Assembly: GCA_947174085.1 (NCBI GenBank)
Contig: CAMWHN010000142.1
Span: 1 to 5,924, forward strand
Source of the DNA: an uncultured Ruminococcus sp.
GTDB taxonomy: Bacteria; Bacillota; Clostridia; Oscillospirales; Ruminococcaceae
Length of the DNA: 5,924 nt
Reading direction: 5' to 3'
Shown here: positions 1 through 5,624 of the stretch, one piece after another
Numbering within the stretch: the first letter of the stretch is position 1
Layout of the letters: the number at the start of each line of letters is the position of its first letter
The notes under the pieces: model-generated
Databases searched by the model: none
Seen by the model: the letters and a program-made list of their open reading frames with translations, nothing else
Told to the model about the DNA's origin: nothing
Translations under genes and position numbers: made by a program

Positions 1-1
1 A

Positions 2-2836
2 TGCTCTAGTACATGTTGTGTGACAGAAAAAACTTTAATAAAAACAAATTTTATTTCTGCGAGTGCAGAAGAAATCATCACTTCTGGGACTTGTGGTGAA
101 AATTTAACTTGGAATTTCAATGAAGAAACAGGTACACTCACGATTACTGGCATCGGTAAAATGACGGATTGGAATTATTATGCTACTCTCCCTTGGGAAA
201 ATTTTCAGCAAAATATAAAAGCAATTATTCTTGATGATGGTGTGACAACAATTGGTGATTATGCTTTTAGAAAATTTTCTAATTTAGAATCTGTTAGTAT
301 TCCAAACAGTGTAACAGAAATTGGCAGTTCTGCTTTTGAAAACTGTTCTGCTTTAGTATCTATTAGCATTCCAGAAAGTGTAACAGATTTAGGAGATTCT
401 AGTTTTGCCGGTTGTTCTGCTTTGCAATCTGTTAATATTCCAAATGCTATTAAAACTATTGCCTATGGCATTTTTGAAGATTGTTCTGCTTTAGAATCTA
501 TTCATATTCCAGATAGCGTGACAGCAATTAAAAATTATGCTTTTTCAGGGTGTTCATCTTTAGAATCTATTACTATTTCAGAAAATGTAACAGAAATTGA
601 TTATCGTGCTTTTTTAGAATGTTCTAGTTTAACTGCAATTAATATTTCTGAAAATAATCAAAATTATTCCAGTCAAGACGGTGTTTTATTTGATAAAGAA
701 AAAACAACACTTATGATATTTCCTGCCAAAAATCCTATTACAGAATATAGCATTCCAAATACGGTAACGAAAATTAATCAATATGCTTTTAGAAATTGTT
801 CTGTATTAGAATCTGTAATGATTCCAGATAATGTGACAAATATTGCTTATTATACTTTCATAAATTGCTCTGCTTTGCAAGCGATTCACGTTTCTGAAAA
901 TAATGAAGCATATTCCAGTCAGGACGGCGTTTTATTTGACAAAACAAAATCAGTATTATTCGTATTTCCCTCAAAAAATAAGATACTGGAATATACCATA
1001 CCAGATAGTGTGAAAACAATTTGCAGTTATGCTTTTGAAGAATGTTTCAATTTGCAATCTGTTGTAATTCCAGAGAATCTAGCAGAAATTGAACTTGGTG
1101 CGTTTTATGCCTGCATAGCTTTAGAATCTGTGAATATTCCGGACAGCATTACAACAATTGAAACTAACGTTTTTGAAAATTGTTCTGCTTTAAAATCTAT
1201 TACCATTCCAGAAAGTGTAACAGAAATTGGCTATAAGGCTTTTTATAAATGTTCTAATTTAGAATCTATTACAATTTTAAATCCAACTTGTAATATAATT
1301 GAACAATATACTATGCCTGATACAGCCATTATTTATGGCTATGAAAATTCCACAGCGCAAGCTTATGCTAAAAAAAATGGCAATAGATTTATTTCCCTTG
1401 GCGAAAAAGAATTAACTGGCACATGCGGAGAGAATTTAATTTGGAATTTTGATAGTATCACTGGAATATTAACCATTAGCGGTACTGGGGATATGATAGA
1501 TTTTAATTATTATGAATCTAGTCCAGAATGGTCTTATCTGAAAGAAAATATTAAAACAGTAATTATCCAAGACGGTGTCACATCAATTGGCAGTTTGGCT
1601 TTTCATGGATATTCTAATTTAGAATCTGTTACGATTCCAAATAGCATGAAAGTTATTGGAGAACATGCTTTTGAATATTGTTCTGCTTTAGAATCTGTTA
1701 TACTTCCAGAAAATGTAATATCAATTGGTGATGCTGGCTTTGGGGAATGTTCTAATTTGCAAGCGATTACTATCAAAAATCCAGACTGTGTAATTAGTAA
1801 TGATAACATAATAGGCTATTGCACAATTTCTGATACTGCAATTATTTATGGCTATGAAAATTCCACAGCGCAAGCTTATGCGTTAGACTGGAATAAACAG
1901 TTTATTTCTATTGGAAAAGCAGAAGATATTACAGGCACTTGCGGAGATAATTTAACTTGGAATTATAATAGAACTACCAGAACATTGACAATTAGCGGAA
2001 CTGGTAAAATGACGGGTGTATCTGAATCTTGTCCGTGGAATAGTTTCAGAAAAGAAATCAAAACACTAGTAATTAAAGACGGTGTGACATCAATTGATAA
2101 TTATGCTTTTCAAGAATGTTCTATTTTGGAATCTGTTACGCTTTCAGACAGTATGAAAATAATTAATCCTAGTGCTTTTCTGAATTGTCCTGCTCTGAAA
2201 TCAATTACAATTCCAGATAGTGTCACAACAGTTTATCGTAATGCCTTTGAATTATGTACAGGTTTAAAATCTGTTAGTCTTTCAAATACTATCACTGAAA
2301 TTGATTATGGTACTTTTGAAAATTGCTCTCGATTGGAATCTGTTACTATTCCGGATAGTGTCAAAACAATTGGTAATTTTGCGTTTAAAAAATGCTCTAG
2401 TTTGAAATCTATTACCATTCCCGAACATGTGAATACAATTCATATTGCTTTTCAAGATTGTTATGCTTTAGAATCCATTGCAATTGAAAATCCAGATTGT
2501 GTCATCTTTGATGATGCAAATACAATTTATGAAAAAGCAATCATTTATGGCTATGCAAATTCTACAGCACAAGCGTATGCTGAAAAATATAATAGAAAAT
2601 TTATTGCACTTGAAGAAGTATCAGAACCAATAGAAATTAAAAAAGGTGATGTTACTGGAGATAATATCATTAGCATTGCAGATGTTGTCTTTGCAAACAG
2701 AGGTGTTTTAGGCAAAGAATCGCTTACTGAACAACAAACTAAATGCGCTGATATAGACAATGACGGCTATGTCACAGCACTAGATGCGTTAAATATTATG
2801 AAATATGTGGTAGGATTAATAGATAATTTTGATTGA
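2..2836 (+). CDS. Secreted BspA-like leucine-rich repeat protein with C-terminal dockerin (5' partial)
   Basis: The reading frame is open to the left edge, so the true start is probably outside the window; 944 residues are visible. The first residues contain no hydrophobic core but include ISASA-EE (about 53-73), which looks like the end of a signal peptide, so the GTG at 20 is unlikely to be the start. Three modules follow (from about 86, 1418 and 1934). Each begins with a GTCG(E/D)NL-W-(F/Y) cap segment and continues with 23-residue LRR_5 units of the type IP-(D/E/N)-SVT-IG-AF-CS-LESI, 12, 3 and 6 of them. Each closes with an AIIYGY-NSTAQAYA cap. Module 1 also holds two inserts of the ENN-YSSQDGVLFDK type. 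A type I dockerin ends the protein. Family knowledge: BspA-like LRRs are surface binding or adhesion domains, and dockerins bind cohesins on scaffoldins. I infer a protein displayed on a cellulosome-like complex, with unknown ligand. No catalytic domain is visible. It probably shares a transcript with the next gene. Confidence 0.9.
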   Translation, partial: CSSTCCVTEKTLIKTNFISASAEEIITSGTCGENLTWNFNEETGTLTITGIGKMTDWNYYATLPWENFQQNIKAIILDDGVTTIGDYAFRKFSNLESVSIPNSVTEIGSSAFENCSALVSISIPESVTDLGDSSFAGCSALQSVNIPNAIKTIAYGIFEDCSALESIHIPDSVTAIKNYAFSGCSSLESITISENVTEIDYRAFLECSSLTAINISENNQNYSSQDGVLFDKEKTTLMIFPAKNPITEYSIPNTVTKINQYAFRNCSVLESVMIPDNVTNIAYYTFINCSALQAIHVSENNEAYSSQDGVLFDKTKSVLFVFPSKNKILEYTIPDSVKTICSYAFEECFNLQSVVIPENLAEIELGAFYACIALESVNIPDSITTIETNVFENCSALKSITIPESVTEIGYKAFYKCSNLESITILNPTCNIIEQYTMPDTAIIYGYENSTAQAYAKKNGNRFISLGEKELTGTCGENLIWNFDSITGILTISGTGDMIDFNYYESSPEWSYLKENIKTVIIQDGVTSIGSLAFHGYSNLESVTIPNSMKVIGEHAFEYCSALESVILPENVISIGDAGFGECSNLQAITIKNPDCVISNDNIIGYCTISDTAIIYGYENSTAQAYALDWNKQFISIGKAEDITGTCGDNLTWNYNRTTRTLTISGTGKMTGVSESCPWNSFRKEIKTLVIKDGVTSIDNYAFQECSILESVTLSDSMKIINPSAFLNCPALKSITIPDSVTTVYRNAFELCTGLKSVSLSNTITEIDYGTFENCSRLESVTIPDSVKTIGNFAFKKCSSLKSITIPEHVNTIHIAFQDCYALESIAIENPDCVIFDDANTIYEKAIIYGYANSTAQAYAEKYNRKFIALEEVSEPIEIKKGDVTGDNIISIADVVFANRGVLGKESLTEQQTKCADIDNDGYVTALDALNIMKYVVGLIDNFD
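86..1407 (+). repeat. BspA-like LRR module 1 (12 units, two inserts)
   Basis: This coding repeat array starts with the cap segment GTCGENLTWNF and a PW-containing stretch, then DGVTTIGDYAF opens the first of 12 LRR_5 units. Units 6 and 8 are each followed by an insert of about 35 residues (near 643-765 and 889-1002) with the pattern SENN-(Q/E)-YSSQDGVLFDK, a stretch ending in FP-KN, then EY-IP. The module closes with AIIYGYENSTAQAYA and FISLGE. Units 9 and 10 are the most divergent (CFNL, CIAL in place of CSAL). Confidence 0.85.
1328..1368 (+). repeat. 41-bp perfect direct repeat, copy 1
   Basis: This stretch encodes the IIYGYENSTAQAYA end of LRR module 1. It is identical, base for base, to 1841-1881, an offset of 513 bases that keeps the reading frame. 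A diverged third copy lies at 2540-2580 with five mismatches. The bases on either side of the perfect copies differ (C/A before, T/G after). Confidence 0.9.
1418..1925 (+). repeat. BspA-like LRR module 2 (short, 3 units)
   Basis: This is a second complete module with its own cap (GTCGENLIWNF), only three LRR units (from DGVTSIGSLAF), a KNPDCVI segment and the closing AIIYGYENSTAQAYA. It is the shortest of the three. Its closing segment is identical at the DNA level, over 41 bases, to that of module 1, which points to recent duplication or gene conversion. Confidence 0.85.
1841..1881 (+). repeat. 41-bp perfect direct repeat, copy 2
   Basis: This is the second copy of the repeat at 1328-1368, encoding the end of LRR module 2. 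Identity includes all third codon positions, whereas the surrounding LRR units have drifted. Recombination between the copies would delete or duplicate exactly one module (171 codons) in frame. Confidence 0.9.
1934..2636 (+). repeat. BspA-like LRR module 3 (6 units)
   Basis: The third module opens with GTCGDNLTWNY. It has six LRR units from DGVTSIDNYAF; the last (PEHVNTIHIAFQDC) is one residue short of the usual 23. An ENPDCVI segment and the closing AIIYGYANSTAQAYA follow. Its end leads directly through a short linker (EEVSEPIEIKK) into the dockerin. Confidence 0.85.
2540..2580 (+). repeat. Diverged third copy of the 41-bp repeat
   Basis: This copy encodes IIYGYANSTAQAYA at the end of LRR module 3. 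It matches the two perfect copies at 36 of 41 positions; one change alters an amino acid (E to A) and four are silent. Confidence 0.85.
2645..2821 (+). other. Type I dockerin domain (within the first CDS)
   Basis: Two calcium-loop / helix repeats are visible. Repeat 1 begins GDVTGDNIISIAD, with Asp at loop positions 1, 5 and 12 (first Asp codon 2648, last 2681). Repeat 2 begins ADIDNDGYVTALD, a canonical D-x-D-x-D-G loop with Asp12 at 2783, and is followed by the helix ALNIMKYVVGLI. In repeat 1, loop position 3 is Thr instead of the usual Asn/Asp and position 6 is Asn instead of Gly, so this loop is somewhat degenerate. Positions 10 and 11, which in clostridial dockerins are often Ser/Thr and guide cohesin choice, are Ile-Ala and Ala-Leu here. 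The domain would anchor the protein to a cohesin-bearing scaffoldin or surface protein. Confidence 0.88.
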
Positions 2837-2840
2837 GAGG
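2835..2840 (+). promoter_or_regulatory. Ribosome binding site overlapping the upstream stop codon
   Basis: GAGAGG shares the last two bases (GA) of the TGA stop of the LRR-dockerin gene and lies 10 bases before the ATG at 2851. The arrangement suggests translational coupling and one transcript for both genes. Confidence 0.75.
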
Positions 2841-2850
2841 ATAAATTTTT

Positions 2851-3498
2851 ATGAGAAAATTAAAGTTTATACCTGTGTTACTACTAGCATTCTGTTTATG
2901 TGCATGCGATTTTTCTGAACAGGAAAATTCTATAGTAGATTCTATAACAGATTCTAATACCGAAAATAAATCTGAAAATTCTGTAGAGTTTGATAATATT
3001 GACAGCAATTTAAAATTTCTCTGTGCTTGGCAAGAAGAATATTATATTCACCAAGGCTATATTGCACCACATTATTTGATTTATTATATCACAGAAGATA
3101 ACAATGCATATTCAGCTTTATGGGAAACAGATAATACAACACCTACAAATGCAATATTATCTATTAATGATTTTATAAATACAGAAGAATTAGGGAAAAT
3201 TAATTTTGATATAGATAATTTGCTTTTAAAAGTTAGCACACAAGAATTAGTCATACAAGAAGAGTCAGAGCAATTAGATATTGATATTGCGAATACATGG
3301 TTTTATGGTTATATTAATAATAATAATACAAAGCAATTTCTTTTTTATCAGAATGGTAGCAATATTACTGCAAAAAAAATCCAAACTTCCGAAGCAACAG
3401 AATTAATTAATCAATTGTATTCTGAATCTACTTTTGAAGACGCTCGTTTTAAATGGTCTGATTTCTATTATCACCTCGGTGAAGAAAATATAACATAA
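2851..3498 (+). CDS. Putative lipoprotein of unknown family (215 aa)
   Basis: I do not recognise the mature part. The N-terminus is a clear lipoprotein signal: MRKLKF, a hydrophobic stretch, then the lipobox LCAC with the expected lipidated cysteine at residue 19, followed by Asp. Residues 20-50 are acidic, rich in Ser, Asn and Glu, and probably a flexible tether. The remainder (about 53-215) looks like one small folded domain rich in aromatic residues (AWQEEYYIHQGYIAPHYLIYYI near the start, WFYGYINNNN near 150, WSDFYYHLG near the end). It has no LRR units, dockerin or membrane helix. It should sit on the outer face of the cytoplasmic membrane. The start is supported by GAGAGG ten bases upstream. 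It follows the LRR-dockerin gene by 14 bases and very likely shares its transcript. Its signal peptide is nearly the same as that of the next lipoprotein. Confidence 0.85.
   Translation: MRKLKFIPVLLLAFCLCACDFSEQENSIVDSITDSNTENKSENSVEFDNIDSNLKFLCAWQEEYYIHQGYIAPHYLIYYITEDNNAYSALWETDNTTPTNAILSINDFINTEELGKINFDIDNLLLKVSTQELVIQEESEQLDIDIANTWFYGYINNNNTKQFLFYQNGSNITAKKIQTSEATELINQLYSESTFEDARFKWSDFYYHLGEENIT
2887..2906 (+). repeat. 20-bp repeat in lipoprotein signal peptide, copy 1
   Basis: This segment encodes AFCLCA of the lipobox region and is identical to 3679-3698 in the LRR lipoprotein gene. The similarity continues with mismatches upstream through the start codon and ribosome binding site, consistent with a common origin of the two 5' ends. 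Confidence 0.85.
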
Positions 3499-3504
3499 AT
3501 TAAT

Positions 3505-3535
3505 AAAAAAATTCCTTTAAAGAAAGTTTTATTAT
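3505..3535 (+). terminator. Possible degenerate terminator after the unknown lipoprotein
   Basis: Seven A bases, then ATTCCTTTAAAGAAAG and a broken T-rich tract, begin seven bases after the stop codon. The opening AAAAAAATTCCT is the same as at the strong terminator at 4816, but here only a weak, interrupted stem can be drawn. It may be a decayed copy and is probably leaky or inactive. Confidence 0.3.
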
Positions 3536-3571
3536 TACAATTGCAGACTAACGCTGTGCCACTAGCGAAAT

Positions 3572-3602
3572 TTGGCATGAAATTTTAGAAACAGATTTTA
3601 AT
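3572..3602 (+). promoter_or_regulatory. Weak candidate promoter for the LRR lipoprotein gene
   Basis: TTGGCA (3572-3577, five of six matches to the -35 consensus) and TTTAAT (3597-3602, five of six to the -10 consensus) are separated by 19 bases, longer than the preferred 17. In AT-rich DNA such matches arise by chance, so the LRR lipoprotein may instead be read from the upstream transcript. Confidence 0.3.
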
Positions 3603-3627
3603 GCGAAATCAGCTTATGCATCACATG

Positions 3628-3636
3628 AAAGGGAGA
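3628..3636 (+). promoter_or_regulatory. Ribosome binding site fixing the start of the LRR lipoprotein
   Basis: AAAGGGAGA lies six bases before the ATG at 3643. This favours that start over the in-frame ATG at 3601, which has no comparable site and would place 14 polar residues before the signal peptide. Confidence 0.8.
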
Positions 3637-3642
3637 ATTTTT

Positions 3643-4806
3643 ATGAAAAAACTAAAATTTATGCTTGCACTAGCATTCGCATTCTGTTTATGTGCATGTG
3701 ATTCATCAGAATCTATTCCACAAGAAACAAATCTAATCTCTAATTATACAGAAGAAAATCATTATACATGCGGAAAAAATGTAACTTGGGATTTTGATGA
3801 AACAACTGCAACATTAACAATTAGTGGAACAGATGAAATGCAAGATTTTGGTTATGGTTCTTATGGGTGTATTCCTTTGTCAGCACCTTGGGTTAATTTA
3901 CAAGCGGATATTAAAACAGTTGTGATTGAAAACGGCGTAACAACAATTGGCAATTTGGCTTTTGATAAATGCACTGCTTTAGAATCTATTACCATTCCAG
4001 ACAGTGTTACGAAAATTGGCTCTGATGCATTTAGAAGCTGTACCGCTTTGCAATCTGTTATGATTCCAGAACATGTCACGGAAATTGGCGATTGGGCTTT
4101 TGATGAATGCACTGCTTTAGAATCTATTACAATTCCAGAACATGTCACTCGAATTGCTGATACAGCTTTTTTAAAATGTTCAGCATTGCAAGCAATTCAT
4201 GTTGCTGAAAATAATCAAAATTATTCTAGTGAAAATGGTGTTTTATTTGACAAAAATAAAACAATATTAATTACATTTCCTCTGCAAAACAGCCAAATAG
4301 AATATACGATTCCAGAAAGTGTAACAGAAATTGAGGCATTTGCTTTTTATGAAAATTCTGTTTTGAAATCTATTACAATTCCAGAACATATCAAAAGTAT
4401 TGATGATAATATGTTTTTCAGATGTTCTGCTTTAGAAACTGTTGTCATTCCAGATAGTGTAACAGAAATTGGTGATAGTGCTTTTTCTGAATGTTCTTCT
4501 TTAAAATCTATTATCATTCCAGATAGTGTAACATATATTGGCGATGAAACTTTTTCAAAATGTACTGCTTTAGAATCTATTACCATTCCAGAAAGTGTAA
4601 CATATCTTGGAATTGATGATTTTTTAGGGTGTTCTGCTTTGCAATCTCTTACTTTTAACTGTAACCTATATACGCAAATTACTTATCATGATACTGATGA
4701 TTACCTGATTTCTAATAAAATAACTATCTATGGCTCTAAAGATTCTATTGCGGAATCTTATGCAGAAGCATATCATGCAACATATATTTGCCTTGATGAA
4801 ACTTAA
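3643..4806 (+). CDS. BspA-like leucine-rich repeat lipoprotein (387 aa)
   Basis: The signal peptide MKKLKFMLALAFAF ends in the lipobox LCAC, with lipidated cysteine expected at residue 19 and Asp after it. A short polar tether (20-40) leads to a complete BspA-like module. This has a cap segment starting with TCGKNVTWDF (42-51), nine LRR_5 units from NGVTTIGNLAF (about 97) to about 338, and one insert of the ENNQNYSSENGVLFDK type at about 187-225. A closing segment ITIYGSKDSIAESYA lies near the C-terminus. It has no dockerin, sortase signal or transmembrane anchor, so it should be held at the membrane by lipid. Architecture and insert match module 1 of the LRR-dockerin protein upstream, and 25-base stretches such as 4309-4333 are identical to 1205-1229, so the two are paralogues. 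Family knowledge suggests surface binding or adhesion; the ligand cannot be read from sequence. A strong terminator follows directly. Start chosen by signal peptide and ribosome binding site. Confidence 0.9.
   Translation: MKKLKFMLALAFAFCLCACDSSESIPQETNLISNYTEENHYTCGKNVTWDFDETTATLTISGTDEMQDFGYGSYGCIPLSAPWVNLQADIKTVVIENGVTTIGNLAFDKCTALESITIPDSVTKIGSDAFRSCTALQSVMIPEHVTEIGDWAFDECTALESITIPEHVTRIADTAFLKCSALQAIHVAENNQNYSSENGVLFDKNKTILITFPLQNSQIEYTIPESVTEIEAFAFYENSVLKSITIPEHIKSIDDNMFFRCSALETVVIPDSVTEIGDSAFSECSSLKSIIIPDSVTYIGDETFSKCTALESITIPESVTYLGIDDFLGCSALQSLTFNCNLYTQITYHDTDDYLISNKITIYGSKDSIAESYAEAYHATYICLDET
3679..3698 (+). repeat. 20-bp repeat in lipoprotein signal peptide, copy 2
   Basis: This is the exact copy of 2887-2906, encoding AFCLCA of the signal peptide. 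The surrounding codons of both genes (M-R/K-K-L-K-F and C-D) also match at the protein level. Confidence 0.85.
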
Positions 4807-4815
4807 AATAATATG

Positions 4816-4854
4816 AAAAAAATTCCTCTGTTTTTAGAAACAGGGGATTTTTTT
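4816..4854 (+). terminator. Rho-independent terminator of the LRR cluster
   Basis: The arms TCCTCTGTTT (4824-4833) and AAACAGGGGA (4838-4847) pair over ten positions, one of them G-U, around a TTAG loop, and seven T bases follow. An A-tract before the 5' arm pairs with the T-tract, so it may also work on the minus strand. It begins nine bases after the stop codon of the LRR lipoprotein. Confidence 0.9.
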
Positions 4855-4855
4855 A

Positions 4856-4887
4856 TTTTCAACATTCCACAGTGGAATTGTTGAAAA
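4856..4887. promoter_or_regulatory. Long inverted repeat, possible operator or second hairpin
   Basis: The left arm TTTTCAACATTCCAC (4856-4870) and right arm GTGGAATTGTTGAAAA (4872-4887) are complementary over 15 pairs, with one extra T (4879) and a single central A (4871). The element sits between the terminator and the candidate promoter of the DUF421 gene, ending nine bases before its -35. It lacks a following T-run, so an operator or a regulatory hairpin fits better than a terminator. No known binding protein can be assigned. Confidence 0.65.
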
Positions 4888-4896
4888 CTAGAATAT

Positions 4897-4926
4897 TTGT
4901 ATTTTTTTTGAAGATTTGGTTATACT
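4897..4926 (+). promoter_or_regulatory. Candidate sigma-A-type promoter for the DUF421 gene
   Basis: TATACT (4921-4926, one mismatch to the consensus -10) is preceded at 18 bases by TTGTAT (4897-4902, a poor -35 with TTG conserved). Transcription would begin near 4933, giving a leader of about 16 bases that still contains the ribosome binding site. Its position just after a strong terminator supports it. Confidence 0.55.
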
Positions 4927-4934
4927 GAAACTGA

Positions 4935-4941
4935 AAAGAGG
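4935..4941 (+). promoter_or_regulatory. Ribosome binding site fixing the DUF421 start
   Basis: AAGAGGTG-type purine run (core AGAGG, 4936-4940) is eight bases before the ATG at 4949. It favours that start over the in-frame TTG at 4916, which would overlap the candidate -10 and has no such site. Confidence 0.75.
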
Positions 4942-4948
4942 TGCTGTC

Positions 4949-5617
4949 ATGACAATTGTATTCATTCGGTCATTTATATTATATTTAATTGTTATATTTT
5001 CTGTCAGATTAATGGGAAAACGACAATTAGGCGAATTACAGCCAGCAGAATTAGTCATTACAATTTTAATTTCTAACATTGCGACTTTGTCACTAGAAAA
5101 TATTAATATTCCGTTATTACATGGGATTTTGCCAATCTTAGCATTAGTCTGTTATGAAGTGCTTGTTTCATGGATTAGTTTAAAATCTGTGAAAATCAGA
5201 CGTATGATTTCTGGTAGTCCGAAAATTATTATTCGTGATGGTATTTTAGACCAGAATATGCTGAAAAATTTAAGATTTTCAGTAGATGACTTAATGATAG
5301 CATTGCGAATGAGTGGGATATTTTTTATTGAAGATGTGCAATTTGCAATTGTAGAAACAAATGGCAGTGTTTCTGTTTATCAAAAATCTTCTGAACAACC
5401 AGCCACAAAAGAAGATGTTCATACAGCAAAGAAAAATTTTAATCCGCCTCAAGTCATTATTGCAGATGGACAGCTAAGGGAACATGCTTTGTACAGTATC
5501 GGACAGGATAAAAAATGGTTGGATATGATATTAAGAACAGCAGATGCTTCTATTCCAGAAATTTTCATGATGACAGCAGATAATGCATGTCGTTATCATA
5601 TTATTAAGAAAGGATAA
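4949..5617 (+). CDS. DUF421 (YetF-family) membrane protein
   Basis: The 222-residue product has the usual DUF421 plan. Three hydrophobic segments (about 3-22, 34-50 and 56-76) come first, with the family signature RLMGKRQLGELQPAELVI at 20-37 between the first two. A soluble cytoplasmic part follows, with GSPKIIIRDGILDQNML (89-105), RFSVDDLMIALR, and IEDVQFAIVETNGSVSVYQ. Length is normal for the family. Family knowledge: Bacillus members such as YetF are membrane proteins of unclear biochemical role, and a related DUF421 protein (2Duf) in a mobile spoVA operon raises spore heat resistance. Whether this one acts in spores or in general envelope function cannot be told. It follows a terminator and its own candidate promoter, so it is not part of the LRR cluster, and is probably co-transcribed with the next gene. 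Confidence 0.92.
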   Translation: MTIVFIRSFILYLIVIFSVRLMGKRQLGELQPAELVITILISNIATLSLENINIPLLHGILPILALVCYEVLVSWISLKSVKIRRMISGSPKIIIRDGILDQNMLKNLRFSVDDLMIALRMSGIFFIEDVQFAIVETNGSVSVYQKSSEQPATKEDVHTAKKNFNPPQVIIADGQLREHALYSIGQDKKWLDMILRTADASIPEIFMMTADNACRYHIIKKG

Positions 5618-5624
5618 TTCTTTT

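Larger units (their letters stand above)
3499..3642. other. Intergenic region between the two lipoprotein genes
   Basis: This 144-base gap holds the degenerate terminator-like stretch at 3505-3535, then a less AT-rich segment (about 3540-3580). That segment contains a small possible hairpin, CGCTG-TGCCAC-TAGCG, at 3552-3567. A weak candidate promoter lies at 3572-3602 and the ribosome binding site at 3628-3636. One frame is open from 3552 to the TGA at 3699 but has no start codon or ribosome binding site. No gene can be supported here. Confidence 0.6.

Noticed and set aside
1..9. ATG at the first base as a gene start
   Set aside because: It meets a TAG stop after two codons.
20..22. GTG as start of the LRR-dockerin gene
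   Set aside because: The frame stays open upstream to the window edge, there is no ribosome binding site before it, and a signal peptide core would be missing; the true start is probably outside the window.
1603..1809. Minus-strand open frame of 68 codons inside the LRR-dockerin gene
   Set aside because: It is the antisense shadow of repeated LRR codons; no ribosome binding site and no recognisable protein.
86..2636. The repeated DNA as a CRISPR array or tandem non-coding satellite
   Set aside because: The roughly 69-base periodicity is the coding of 23-residue LRR units, in frame throughout, with no constant repeat/variable spacer pattern.
2551..3008. Two minus-strand open frames (2551-2760 and 2796-3008)
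   Set aside because: They lie opposite the dockerin and the lipoprotein signal peptide, whose plus-strand reading is clear; no supporting start signals.
3601..3642. Longer N-terminus for the LRR lipoprotein from the ATG at 3601
   Set aside because: It would put 14 polar residues before the lipoprotein signal, and AAAGGGAGA is placed correctly for the ATG at 3643.
3861..4586. Minus-strand open frames (3861-4148 and 4347-4586) with repeated VTLSGM-IDSKA segments
   Set aside because: The repetition simply mirrors the plus-strand LRR units; the antisense of this repeat lacks stops in one frame.
4916..4948. TTG start giving 11 extra residues on the DUF421 protein
   Set aside because: It overlaps the candidate -10 element and lacks a ribosome binding site, while AGAGG is well placed for the ATG at 4949.
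4888..5079. Minus-strand open frame of 63 codons opposite the DUF421 start
   Set aside because: Antisense to a well-supported gene and its promoter region, with no ribosome binding site or family resemblance.
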